This document shows positions 34,522-44,060 of a stretch of DNA of 44,732 nt, piece after piece. The position numbers and the translations under genes are program-made. Location: NCBI GenBank assembly GCA_029245125.1, contig JAQWPZ010000255.1:1-44732 (forward strand), read 5' to 3'. The notes below the pieces were generated by a model, which ran no database searches, was not told where the DNA came from, and worked only from the letters and a program-made list of their open reading frames with translations. The DNA is from Rubripirellula sp. Its GTDB lineage: Bacteria > Planctomycetota > Planctomycetia > Pirellulales > Pirellulaceae. The number at the start of each line of letters is the position of its first letter. Position 1 is the stretch's first letter.

Positions 34522-36066
34522 TTACCTCGTTTCCTGGTAAACATGGATATCCTGCTGTGGGAACGGTATCGAAATCCCGTTTCGGTCAAATTCAAGTTTG
34601 ACTGCACGTGTGATGTCCCAATAAACCGTCCAGAAGTCACTTGTCTTCGTCCATGGTCGACAGATGAAATTAATCGAAGAGTCTCCGAGCTCATTCATTT
34701 GCACAATGGGGGCTGGAGCAGGAAGGACCAATTCATGATCTTGAACCAATGATTCAAGAATCGCCTTCGCTTTATCAACATCATCTTCATACCCGATTCC
34801 GAACACCATATCGACGCGTCGCGTTTCGCTTGCAGTGGCATTCGTGATGGTTCCACCCCAAATGTCGTTATTGGGCACGATCATCACCTTGTTATCAAAG
34901 GTGCGGATGTGTGTCGAAAACAATGACACCGAACTCACCATTCCCGAAACACCTGCAGCCTCGATGACATCATCCTCATCAAACGGGTTGTAGGCGAGGA
35001 TCAACAGACCGCTGGCAAAATTGCTCAAAGTGTCTTGCAGAGCAAACCCAACCACGAACCCGGCGGCACCGACTGCTGCCAGGAGCGGTGCAATGTTCAC
35101 CTCGAGCGCAGCCAATGCGACAATCACACCAACGACCATAATGACCTGCTTGATGAATTTACGAAGAAACGCAATGAGTAATGTCGACGCATTTTTCACC
35201 CGTGAAGCTGCCCTGCAGATGAAGCCGGCAATGATGCTCGCACCGAAATAAAAGGCCATTAAGATGACGAAGAACTTGATGATGTTCCACATCCAACGCT
35301 TTCCGCCCTGCTCACTCGTCAGCCAAGCTTTGATCACAGCCCAGCTTGTTCGCGCATCAGTCACATCTAAATCAATCCCACGGATTGCCGACGTGTATTG
35401 CCGATAAGATTCCGCATCACCGCCCTTTGCCTCAAACGCATTTAAAACAGTTCCCAATCTTTCGATCAGGTCAGATTGCTCCTGCTGAAGATCAGTAAGA
35501 GAATCAACGACCTGCTGCTCCCGAAGTGAGGTCGCTTCCTCCGCCGCCGCCCCAGCCTGATCGGAACCAGCCTGATCGGAACCAGCCTGATCGGAACCAG
35601 CCTGATCGGAACCAGCTTGATCGGAACCAGCTTGATCGGAACCAGCCTGATCGGAACCAGCCTGATCGGAACCAGCTTGATCGGAACCAGCTTGATCCGC
35701 CCCAACGTCATCCGCTGGCGTTTCAGATTCATCAGCTTCGACTTCCGCCTCTGCCTCTGCCTCAACAGCCCTAGCCTGATCCTTCACAGCAATTTTCATA
35801 TTGCTGATTTCTTGAACTTTCCCCTTCAGCAAATCACGCCACGCATTTGCCTCTACGACCAATTCCTCTCTCGTCAATGGCTTGACCAACAACTTCAAAT
35901 TGTCCAGCGGGACTTCAGGATCTGCAGTCGTTACAGCGGACGGCGGTGCGGGCTTTACATTGGCAGGTTCCTGCGCGTGCGAGGTCCGCAAAGCAGAGCC
36001 AGCAAACACAATGGCAAGAATCCACAGCAGGAAATTTACGGGAGAGATCTTCATTTTGTTTCTCAT
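34522..36066 (-). CDS. MscS-family mechanosensitive channel with DQAGS repeat linker
   Basis: Small-conductance mechanosensitive channel, 514 aa. Signal peptide 1-31, then a periplasmic segment with helices, a tandem DQAGS linker (about 123-171), and three membrane helices (about 262-370). The pore helix LLAAVGAAGFVVGFALQD and the following NFASGLLIL are the MscS signature, followed by NPFDEDDVIEAAGVSG, the beta domain with VPNNDIWGGTITNAT, and the C-terminal alpha/beta part. ATG 36066 is supported by GAGGA about 12 nt upstream; ATG 36054 is an alternative. The linker is probably flexible and repeat-length variable. Confidence 0.93.
   Translation of the reverse strand: MRNKMKISPVNFLLWILAIVFAGSALRTSHAQEPANVKPAPPSAVTTADPEVPLDNLKLLVKPLTREELVVEANAWRDLLKGKVQEISNMKIAVKDQARAVEAEAEAEVEADESETPADDVGADQAGSDQAGSDQAGSDQAGSDQAGSDQAGSDQAGSDQAGSDQAGSDQAGAAAEEATSLREQQVVDSLTDLQQEQSDLIERLGTVLNAFEAKGGDAESYRQYTSAIRGIDLDVTDARTSWAVIKAWLTSEQGGKRWMWNIIKFFVILMAFYFGASIIAGFICRAASRVKNASTLLIAFLRKFIKQVIMVVGVIVALAALEVNIAPLLAAVGAAGFVVGFALQDTLSNFASGLLILAYNPFDEDDVIEAAGVSGMVSSVSLFSTHIRTFDNKVMIVPNNDIWGGTITNATASETRRVDMVFGIGYEDDVDKAKAILESLVQDHELVLPAPAPIVQMNELGDSSINFICRPWTKTSDFWTVYWDITRAVKLEFDRNGISIPFPQQDIHVYQETR
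35553..35697. repeat. 15-bp coding tandem repeat (DQAGS) in mscS
   Basis: Ten copies of a 15-bp unit inside the mscS gene, read as DQAGS on the minus strand. Units differ only at one silent base in the Gln codon (plus-strand CCTGATC or CTTGATC), in the order C C C C T T C C T T from low to high coordinate. The order suggests a 60-bp higher-order duplication. Confidence 0.95.
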
Positions 36067-37064
36067 TTCTTTAGCTCGTCCTCATGCTTAAAGAGACGCA
36101 ATAAAACATTTGCAAGATACATTCAATACAAAACACAGCAAGCGGGTTAACTTGCACCACCCTAGACAGCCACTGTGTCAACATGCTGGTTACAAGGCCT
36201 CACCTTGCAACGTCATCGGAATCAAAACGCGTCACCAACAAACGCTAACTCGAATCAACTGTTTTCAATACCGTGTATCACTGATTGTCAGAACGGAGGG
36301 TTGTTAGAGGCTTGCCAAGTGGCCGGTCGAAAAAACCGATTCGGATCGCCGCTTTTAAAATTGGCCGTTCCATGACATCACTGGCGGGACCACACCAGAG
36401 CCTCGATGGGACACGCCCTTCAGCCAAAGAGCTGGGATAATGGTAGCAGTGCATCGCAGCAGATGAGAGTGTAAGGGCCGGCTCGGCCACAGTGATTCAA
36501 CGATTTCATTGGCTCATCCTTGAGGAGCCCGTGACCTCGGAAACCGTGGGGGGGGGTGCCGGCAGACAGGTCAAAAAACTCGCAAATCAGTTTCCCGCTC
36601 CGCGGCACAATGAGCCATTTTCTGCGCGCATCGAAATCGTGTTCACACGAGCGGCAACCCAGCCCCCGCCTGCTGACTTGTCCTCCACAATTTAACGCTC
36701 AACAAGCAAAAGGGGCAACACTTAAACCGAGCATCATTTCATCAACTTGGTCCTGCGAACGTTACGGTTTGACCCGCTTGAATTCACACCAAGAAAACAC
36801 TTGTCTAGCACCAATCTGACTACCAACAGATGAGACCGCACATATCCACCGTATCGTCCACGAATTTCGAAGTCGAATGCTCGGCCGGAGCACTTTTCTG
36901 ATATACAACTTGCTGCGATGCCACGAGCTAGATCGCGTTATTCGCTCATGCATCAGCCAGATGCCAGAGCACAGCCGCCAAGTCAATATCGACAAAATTT
37001 AACCGAATCACCAATCACCAATCACCAATCACCAATCACCAATCACCAAGAAGGGCCAACCAAT
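36067..37064. other. Intergenic region with G9 tract
   Basis: 998 bases between divergent mscS and the amidase gene. It holds a run of nine G at 36548-36556 and, near the amidase start, the AATCACC repeat. The ORF that is open from 36918 into the amidase frame reads through that repeat and has no matching protein features. No other gene seen. Confidence 0.5.
37006..37047. repeat. 7-bp AATCACC tandem repeat before the amidase
   Basis: Six perfect AATCACC units from 37006 to 37047 end 17 bp before the amidase ATG at 37065, immediately upstream of the AGAAGGG ribosome binding site, so copy number changes would alter the leader spacing. Confidence 0.9.
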
Positions 37065-38647
37065 ATGTCGCTGGATCACGAAATGTCTTCGCAGGACGAA
37101 GCACCGAATGCGAGCCGGCGATCTTTCCTCAAAACAGCAGCAACGGTTTCTACCGCCTGTTTACCAGGACTGGTTGACAATTCGCAGGTGCGTGCCGAAT
37201 CGATGCAGGATGAACTCGCCTACATTGAAGCCACCGAAGCCATCAGGCAATTCAAAACTGGCGAACTTTCACCGGTCGACCTCCTTAAGGTGCAGATCGC
37301 TCGTATCGAAAAATACAATCCTCAAATCAACTGCATCACACACCGACATTTTGAGCGGGCGCTGAAGTCTGCCGAGGAATCTGCAAAGCGGTATCGCAAC
37401 GGTACCGCGCGACCATTGGAGGGAATTCCCGTCGCAATCAAGGATGAAAACGAAGTGGAAGGTTGGCAAGTCACGATGGGCAGCCTGCTGCTGAAAGATG
37501 CAGAACCGTCTGAAGAGGACGCACCCATTATCGACTTCCTGAAAAATCGGGCGCGGTTCTCCACATCCAAACAACGGTTCCCGAATTTTACCTCGGGCCT
37601 CATACCGCGACGCGACTGTGGGGTGTGACTCGGAATCCATGGAACTCCGAATTCACACCGGGTGGATCCTCTGGTGGATCGGGCGCAGCACTCGCCGCAG
37701 GCTTTGCAACACTGGCAACAGGCTCCGATATGGGAGGCTCAATTCGCATCCCATCATCGCAATGTGGTTTGTACGGATTCAAACCCCCTTTTCAACGCGT
37801 TGCCACCTCCGAAACAAGCTATGAAAGTCTGGGGCCGATGGCCCGGAATTTGACTGACATGCTGCTTATGCAAAATGTAATCAGTGGGCCGCACCCTCAT
37901 GCTCACTCCTCATTAAGACCGAAGCTCGATTACCCGCTTGAGTATGCTCCGGCAAGTGGAATGAGAGTGGTAATCGATCATGCACGAGGAATTGGGCCAT
38001 CCGATTCCGAAGTCAACCAAGCCATGCAAGTCACCATTTCTCGCCTCAAAGAGCTAGGTTGCGAAGTGGTCGTCAAAGATCTCCAGTTCAAATACCAAGG
38101 CGATTTCCCTATCTGGGCGAAAGGTCTGCTATCCACATCTCTTGGGATGATGATCGAAGCGGCCGCTGAGCATCCTGATGACATAACTCCTTACGTTCGA
38201 GAGTTCGTCAATAAGTTCCAGGGCGATTTAGGTCCTCGTCAAATCAGCGAAGCAGAACAGTTGCAATCGCAGTACCAAAGACGCATTCAAGACGAAGTTT
38301 TCACAACTGGTTTTGATGCCATTGTCATGCCCACGATGTTGACGCCCTTTGTTCCTGCCGATTGGTACATGACGAACGAGAAGCACTTCGTTTATATCAA
38401 TGGCAAGAAACAGAAAAACACCTGGGCCTTTATGGCAACCTGGATCTGGAACATGCTGGGACGTTATCCAGTCATGAACGTTCCGGTTCAGGTGGGTAAA
38501 GAAAACATGCCACTGGGAATTCAGATCATTGGCAATACGTTCGATGACCTGACTTGCATGCGTCTCGCCGCCGGACTTGAAAAAGTCACACCACCCTTGT
38601 TTACCGGCAATCTCAAACCAAATCTCGATGGAATCAAGGTGCGTTAA
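37065..38647 (+). pseudogene. Exported amidase-signature protein disrupted by a single-base frameshift
   Basis: Amidase signature (GatA-like) enzyme. Tat leader SRRSFLKTA begins at about residue 14. Catalytic Lys is in GIPVAIKDEN, the serines are in GGSSGGSGAALAAG and GSDMGGSIRIPSS, so the full Ser-Ser-Lys triad is encoded. The frame breaks near 37542-37546, where a run of five A (CTGAAAAATCGG) would need six to give DFLKKSGAVLHIQTTVPEF; as given, the first frame ends at 37628 while the second open frame continues to 38647. Repaired length would be about 527 aa. ATG 37065 is chosen with AGAAGGG upstream. The break could be a true mutation or a homopolymer sequencing error; no slippery heptamer is present. 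Confidence 0.85.
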
Positions 38648-38797
38648 CCTTGCAGCCGCTAGCTTCGACGCTGGTTAAAATTGATTCATGCTCCGGTGGG
38701 TCGCCAAGCTTCACCGGGTGGCATTCGAAGGCGACACAACGCGGGTTCATGCTTCGCATGCATGTGTGGCGTTCCTCAATCTCCGCTCGTTGCCGCC

Positions 38798-40042
38798 CTA
38801 CTGCTTGCTGTCGCTCACCACTTGTCCATTGATGATGACGCCGGTGCAGTGCGAGGTATATTCGAATGGGTCGCCATCGTACATCGCAAGGTCACCATCC
38901 TTGCCGACTTCAAGTGAGCCAACTCGTTCTTGGATGCCGAGGATTCTTGCTGCGTCGATCGTGATGGTCGCCAGGGCCTGTTCGAACGTTAGTCCGTTTG
39001 CCGCGGCCATCCCGGCTTCGAATAACACCACGCGAGTCTTCGGGACGTAAGCTTCGTAGCCACTTTGCAGCGCGACTGGGATCCCAGCTTCCACGAGCTT
39101 GCTCGCTGTTTCGAAACTCAGGTTCGAGAGGTCACTCGTTGGTCGGGCCATCGTCGGATGAATCAACACCGGCACTCCAGCTGCGAGGATTTCCTCGGTC
39201 AATCGGTAGGCTTCCGCGGCGCCATCAAGCCAGATGGTAATGTCAAACTCTTTCGCCAATCGCAGAGCGCTGGCAATGTCCTGAGTACGATTCGCGGTGA
39301 CCATCAAGGGCATTTCACCGGACAAAACTTTCGCGAGTGTTTCCAGTCTCAGATCTCGCGGAGGAGGAGTTTTTTCTTGGTCATCATCTGCGTTTTCAGT
39401 GGAACTCAACTTGTCGGTGTACTCCTGAGCGCGAATGAGCTCCGAACGCAGCATCGAAACCATCTTGCCGCGAGTCCCGGGTGATTTGCTGTCCGATTTT
39501 CTGGCGAGCGAACTCAAAGTGGCCGCGACCGCCCGAGCTTCGAATAGAGCCGCCTCTTCCACGGTCGTCCCTGTGGTTTTCACGATCATGGTTTGTCCTG
39601 AGATCAGTTCACCCGGCGCATGACCGGTGTGAATGGTTGTCACACCAAAACTTCGCACCCATGCGATCAGATCCTCTTGCGAGTTATACGCATCGACCGC
39701 CCGCAGTTCCGGTTGGATTGGCTCACTTCGATCAAATTGATCTTGGTCTTCTTCTTGATTGAACATCCCGGACAGCCCAACACTGGTATGCGCATCAACC
39801 AAACCGGGCGTCACGATTTTTGCGTTGAGCAACCGGAATCCCTCGGGAATCTTGATTGCATCCGCCCGTCCAATCGCCGAGATTTTTCCGTCTCGAACAA
39901 CGACGACACCGTCCTTGATAGGATCTCCCGCCATGGTGTAGATCGTTTCACCATGGATCGCGACTTGGGCACTTAGCTGCGAGCCACCGATCAGTGAAGT
40001 GAACACGACAAGGAACAACGTGATTTTGTTGGAGTGACTCAT
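38798..40042 (-). CDS. Secreted amidohydrolase-like protein lacking metal ligands
   Basis: 414 aa of the amidohydrolase superfamily, with signal peptide (1-25, LSAQ) and the usual end (RVGSLEVGKDGDLAMYDGDP). Compared with its upstream partner, the ligands are gone: HxH at 85-87 is HTS (His85, Ser87), the HHHTHRHDD block corresponds to VTANRTQD, LHHVSEG corresponds to LDGAAE, and FHTDD corresponds to LQSGY. It should be catalytically inactive or use another mechanism. Its ATG overlaps the partner's stop by 4 nt (40039-40042), so it is cotranslated. A regulatory or structural subunit is one explanation. Confidence 0.87.
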   Translation of the reverse strand: MSHSNKITLFLVVFTSLIGGSQLSAQVAIHGETIYTMAGDPIKDGVVVVRDGKISAIGRADAIKIPEGFRLLNAKIVTPGLVDAHTSVGLSGMFNQEEDQDQFDRSEPIQPELRAVDAYNSQEDLIAWVRSFGVTTIHTGHAPGELISGQTMIVKTTGTTVEEAALFEARAVAATLSSLARKSDSKSPGTRGKMVSMLRSELIRAQEYTDKLSSTENADDDQEKTPPPRDLRLETLAKVLSGEMPLMVTANRTQDIASALRLAKEFDITIWLDGAAEAYRLTEEILAAGVPVLIHPTMARPTSDLSNLSFETASKLVEAGIPVALQSGYEAYVPKTRVVLFEAGMAAANGLTFEQALATITIDAARILGIQERVGSLEVGKDGDLAMYDGDPFEYTSHCTGVIINGQVVSDSKQ

Positions 40043-41382
40043 TTGGCACCTCCTGTTTGTGAATCGTCATAACAGCACAGGTAGGGTGTAATGTCGTATC
40101 CCGCACCAAAACCACCTACGGCATACAGATAATCGTCCGGATCACTTCGGTCGAAGGTTCTTTGCCCCTCCACCCAGGTTTCCAGCACTTTGGAATAGAT
40201 ACTCAGGGGATCGCCATCCAGGATAATGAAGTCGGCGTCTTTCCCAACTCGCAACGAACCAACGCGATCCTGCAGATCCAACATTTCTGCACCGGCGAGT
40301 GTCAATCCTTCGAGTGCTTTTTCGCGGGACATACCAGCGCGGACTGCCAAGGCAGCCATTCGAAAGAAATAGCGAGAATCGGTGATCAGATCATCGGTAT
40401 GAAACGCCACACGCACACCCGCCTCCTCGAGAATCCGACCGGTTTCGAACCGCAGATAACGAGCTTCAAGTTTGCCCCCGGGGGAATCGACCAAAATCAT
40501 CGAGCAAGGTGCACCAGCTGCCGCAATTTGATCCGCGACTTTCCACCCCTCACTCACATGATGTAACACGACTCGGAAACCAAATTCACGTGACAAACGC
40601 AGAACAGTCATGATGTCGTCGTGGCGGTGCGTGTGATGATGGACGATGCGGGTTCCCTTCATCACTTCCACAAGAGTTTCTAAATGAAGATCGCGTGGCG
40701 GCATCTTGGTCGGGTCATCTTTGGCACCATCGACCTTGGCTTGATACTCGCGAGCTTCGATAAACTTCTGCCGAACTAAGTAAGCCGACTTCCCACGCGT
40801 CCCAGGAAACGGTGAGTCCCGCATCGAATTGGTGCCGTTGGCCATTTTCAAACCGCCCAGATAACGGTTGTCACGGTCACGAATAAAAAGATCTTCGACC
40901 TGGCGAGGGCCAGAATCAAAGAAACGAAGTTTGACGTAACTCGTTTGGCCACTGCTGAGGTGCCCCGAACCCGGCATGATATTGAGTGTGGTGAGGCCGC
41001 CAGCCAACGCGCGGCGAAATCCAGAATCCTGGACATTGATCGAATCAAAGACGCGGACACCGGGCTGAATCGGACCGCTTCCATCGGCGGCACCGACGCC
41101 TCCGATATGACTGTGAGTACAGATCAGGCCAGGCATGATGACTCGACCCTTGACATCGATCTGTTCGGCATTGGCCGGAACCTTGACTTGATCTGCGGCG
41201 CCGACTGCGACGATTCGCTTGCCCTCAACAACGAGGACACCCGCTTCGATCGGCTCGCCTTCAATCGGCAGGATTCTGGCTCCCACAAATGCCTTGGGAC
41301 CATCCGCGAATGCGGTCCGTTCTAACCCACTGATGAACAAACAGCCGGCCAGGCTCAAAATCAATCTCGTACGCAATCGCAT
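40039..41382 (-). CDS. Secreted metal-dependent amidohydrolase
   Basis: 447 aa imidazolonepropionase-like amidohydrolase, exported (signal peptide 1-26, TAFADG). Metal motifs: HSH at 90-92 (CTHSHIGG), HHHTHRHDD, LHHVSEG and FHTDD, i.e. a complete binuclear-type site. The C-terminal RVGSLRVGKDADFIILDGDP is the family's beta-sandwich return. ATG 41382 has TAGGAACC upstream. It is the first gene of a two-gene unit with the ligand-less paralog. Substrate unknown; such enzymes in planctomycetes often degrade cyclic amides or dipeptides. Confidence 0.9.
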   Translation of the reverse strand: MRLRTRLILSLAGCLFISGLERTAFADGPKAFVGARILPIEGEPIEAGVLVVEGKRIVAVGAADQVKVPANAEQIDVKGRVIMPGLICTHSHIGGVGAADGSGPIQPGVRVFDSINVQDSGFRRALAGGLTTLNIMPGSGHLSSGQTSYVKLRFFDSGPRQVEDLFIRDRDNRYLGGLKMANGTNSMRDSPFPGTRGKSAYLVRQKFIEAREYQAKVDGAKDDPTKMPPRDLHLETLVEVMKGTRIVHHHTHRHDDIMTVLRLSREFGFRVVLHHVSEGWKVADQIAAAGAPCSMILVDSPGGKLEARYLRFETGRILEEAGVRVAFHTDDLITDSRYFFRMAALAVRAGMSREKALEGLTLAGAEMLDLQDRVGSLRVGKDADFIILDGDPLSIYSKVLETWVEGQRTFDRSDPDDYLYAVGGFGAGYDITPYLCCYDDSQTGGAK

Positions 41383-41624
41383 GCCAAGGTTCCTAAACGG
41401 GGAACTGACAGATCAGCCAGTTCAGGGTAGGTCCAGCGCCAGTATTCCCTGGCAGGCCCTTCAAAGTAGTTTGCTGGGGGACGCAGTTCAAGGATCGGTC
41501 CCCCCAGCAAGGAGAGGCAGACCTCTGGAGAGGCCCGCTGAAAAATTGCTGAACCGGCATCGCCACGTCGTGGCACGAACGCAGCGAAACCAAACAGGAG
41601 CCACACCCCTCGCCTACCAACGCT

Positions 41625-41656
41625 GGCTTCACGTCTCGCTGGCTTCACGTCTCGCT
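41625..41656. repeat. 16-bp direct repeat at the end of the symporter gene
   Basis: Two adjacent perfect copies of GGCTTCACGTCTCGCT (41625-41640 and 41641-41656). The stop codon of the symporter gene lies in the second copy, so the first copy is just downstream of it. Confidence 0.85.
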
Positions 41657-42994
41657 GGGAGCCGGGTCAGAATCCTCGGGGAAGGTGGTGTCAATGATGG
41701 CGGCTCCACAGGCATCCCCAAAAGCATTGACAGCGGTTCGGAAACGATCCAGCAGCCAATCGACACTCAGGATCAGGGACACAAACTCGACGGGCAAACC
41801 GACAGCGTTCAGCACAATCAACATGGTGACCAAACCTGCTTCGGGAATTCCCGCGGCACCGATCGCAGCGAGGGTGGCCGTCAACGCGATGGTAACCTGC
41901 TGCATGAGGGTCATGTCCATCCCGATCACCTGAGCAATGAAGATCGCAGCCGCAGCCTCGTAAAGGGCCGTTCCGTCCATGTTGATGGTGGCACCAAGCG
42001 GTAACACAAAGTTCGTACTCCGCTCTGAAACACCCGCCTGACTTTCAGCGCATTCCATGGTCACTGGCAACGTTGCCGAGGAACTTGCAGTACTGAATGC
42101 GGTCAAAATGGCACGCGACATTTGCAGGATAAAACGATACGGATTTCGCCGCGTGAACACCCACAAAAGAATCGGCAAGGTGACCAACGCATGCAAGCCC
42201 AAGCCACTGACAACGGTGATCATGTACCAACCGGTTTGTTGAACGATCTCGCCCAATTCACCTTTGGATTGCGCCTCACCAAATCTTGCAGTCACAAGAC
42301 AAAAAATCCCAAACGGCGCAACCTTCATCAACAACATCACGAACGCCATTAAGGCGTGATTGATTTGCTCGATTCCAGTCTTCAAGACCTGGACATTCTC
42401 ACCGAGCGTGGTCAACATCGCCGCAAAGATAATGCTGAAAACAATTAACGGCAGTAAGTTTGTTTCGACAGCTGATGTAAACAGGTTGTCGGTGAACAAT
42501 GACTTGACGAGGTTTTCCAGGATCATCGCGATCGTCGGTTCGACTTTCTCTTCCTCCCCGAAGAAATCAGCGACCTCAGTTGGGGTAACCTTCACCTTCT
42601 CGGCTAGAAAAGCGTAAACCTTGTCTTTGGTTTCAGATGAGCCTTCCCTAATCTCAGCAATCGTGTCAACGTCGACAGTGCCAACTCCGGGGCGGATTAC
42701 ATTCACGACCACCAGTCCAACCACCACAGCCAGAACGGTTGTGCTGAGATAATAGACAATCGTGTAGAAACCCGGCTTGCCCAGTTTTCGGACGTCCCCC
42801 ATGCCGAGAATGCCACACATCACACTCGACATGACCAGCGGGACCACCATCATCTTGAGCAGATTCAAAAAGACTTCGCCGCCAAGATGGAACTTCATGG
42901 CCGTGCTTGGCAAAAAGATCGCCAGCAAAATCGCTGCCACAATCGCCATGCAAATATAGATGGTCTGCCGTGCGCTATGCTTACCCTCAGACAT
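41645..42994 (-). CDS. DAACS-family dicarboxylate/amino acid:cation symporter
   Basis: 449 aa inner-membrane symporter. Hallmarks are the serine-rich hairpin STASSSATLPVTMECAE and LGATINMDGTALYEAAAAIFIAQ, both in the C-terminal half, plus the N-terminal helix pair with LKMMVVPLVMSSVM. Between helices 3 and 4 (about 108-165) there is a charged insertion (EIREGSSETKDKVYAFLAEK and following) longer than in GltP or DctA. ATG 42994 has GGAGAA about 6 nt upstream. The substrate is likely glutamate, aspartate or C4-dicarboxylate; no linked two-component pair is visible, although a histidine kinase starts 1 kb to the right on the other strand. Confidence 0.93.
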   Translation of the reverse strand: MSEGKHSARQTIYICMAIVAAILLAIFLPSTAMKFHLGGEVFLNLLKMMVVPLVMSSVMCGILGMGDVRKLGKPGFYTIVYYLSTTVLAVVVGLVVVNVIRPGVGTVDVDTIAEIREGSSETKDKVYAFLAEKVKVTPTEVADFFGEEEKVEPTIAMILENLVKSLFTDNLFTSAVETNLLPLIVFSIIFAAMLTTLGENVQVLKTGIEQINHALMAFVMLLMKVAPFGIFCLVTARFGEAQSKGELGEIVQQTGWYMITVVSGLGLHALVTLPILLWVFTRRNPYRFILQMSRAILTAFSTASSSATLPVTMECAESQAGVSERSTNFVLPLGATINMDGTALYEAAAAIFIAQVIGMDMTLMQQVTIALTATLAAIGAAGIPEAGLVTMLIVLNAVGLPVEFVSLILSVDWLLDRFRTAVNAFGDACGAAIIDTTFPEDSDPAPSET

Positions 42995-44060
42995 CAGTTC
43001 TCCATTGCGATTTTGGTTCGTACATTCAGTTGGAAGACCAGACCATTCAACCTACCCGCCCATACATTCCAGCGATGAACACTCCATTTCAATCAATGGT
43101 CAGTGGCAATGGCTGGGGGAATGGCTGGGGCAGTGGCTGCGGCAACAGCTGGAAAGATCAATGATCCGGGGGATTGCCCGTCGTGGTTTTTGGCGAAAAC
43201 AGGAGCGTTACAGGGCAATCCCTTTTTAATATTTTGCTTTCCAATTCTCAGTATCACCATTTTCGACCCTCCAAACAAACCGAATTGGTGGCAAACCGAA
43301 TCGGGGCGGCGAAATTGATTGGTTCAACATACCGAATCCCCTCGGGTGAGATTTGGATACGAACAACCAAATCTCAGCTGATTGAAGGGAAACCCCGCCC
43401 CAATACATCAACACGACGAATCAAGGGCACTAATTTGTCGCTCGGAAAACTGCCGCAGGAACGCGATGCGATCGTAGTGAACACTTCGGAATTCACCGTT
43501 GAAATCCAACTGCAGGCCACATCCAGTGCCAAGCCACCGGGTTTGCCCAGCCTCCCAAGATCGCCTCCCAAGAACGCCTCCTACGATCCTGCCGAACTGG
43601 ATTCGTTCAGAATCATCAATCCACCCTCGAAATCGTCCTCAATTGCTGAGGTCATTTATGCACTCTGTTTGGCGATCGGCATCATTCGACCGATCTCATC
43701 GTGATTGGAATCGATCGGAACGTGACCTGGGCAAAGGCAAGCCAACCCTTGTCAGCTTCAAATCAATTCTCGGTCCGCATGAGCCGCGAGTGACAGAGAG
43801 TATCCAGCAGAAGGATAAGTTCTGACCACTAAAGGGTGACGAAAACAGTTAGGCATCGCCAAGTAGAGCAAGTAGAGCGACGAATCTCCTCTGCAGCGTG
43901 GCACAACGGTTGCTGGTCAATCTGCCATCCCGAACTCTCAAGGTATGACGTGCACGAATCAATGTTAGAATGGGGTTCTCGCGAAATCTGTAAGCAACCA
44001 TCTGCAGATTTTCGTCGCGGACGCCTTGCTCGCTTACCCCAGCTTGATCAGTTTTCTCGA
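42995..44060. other. Intergenic region
   Basis: 1,066 bases between the divergent symporter and histidine kinase genes. It contains the 12-bp repeat below. A 176-codon ORF at 43174-43704 is Ser/Pro-rich, has no signal or domain and no ribosome binding site, so I do not call it. Both promoters must lie here. Confidence 0.5.
43101..43152. repeat. 12-bp degenerate tandem repeat
   Basis: Four degenerate units of 12 bp (CAGTGGCAATGG, CTGGGGGAATGG, CTGGGGCAGTGG, CTGCGGCAACAG) followed by CTGG. On the plus strand one frame reads GNGWGNGWGSGCGNS, but no gene is supported. Confidence 0.75.

Noticed and set aside
37540-37550. Programmed -1 frameshift in the amidase
   Set aside because: The context CTGAAAAATCGG has no X XXY YYZ slippery heptamer and no stimulatory hairpin was seen; a base loss is simpler.
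43174-43704. 176-codon plus-strand ORF
   Set aside because: Ser/Pro-rich, no domain, no ribosome binding site; looks like chance opening of GC-rich intergenic DNA.
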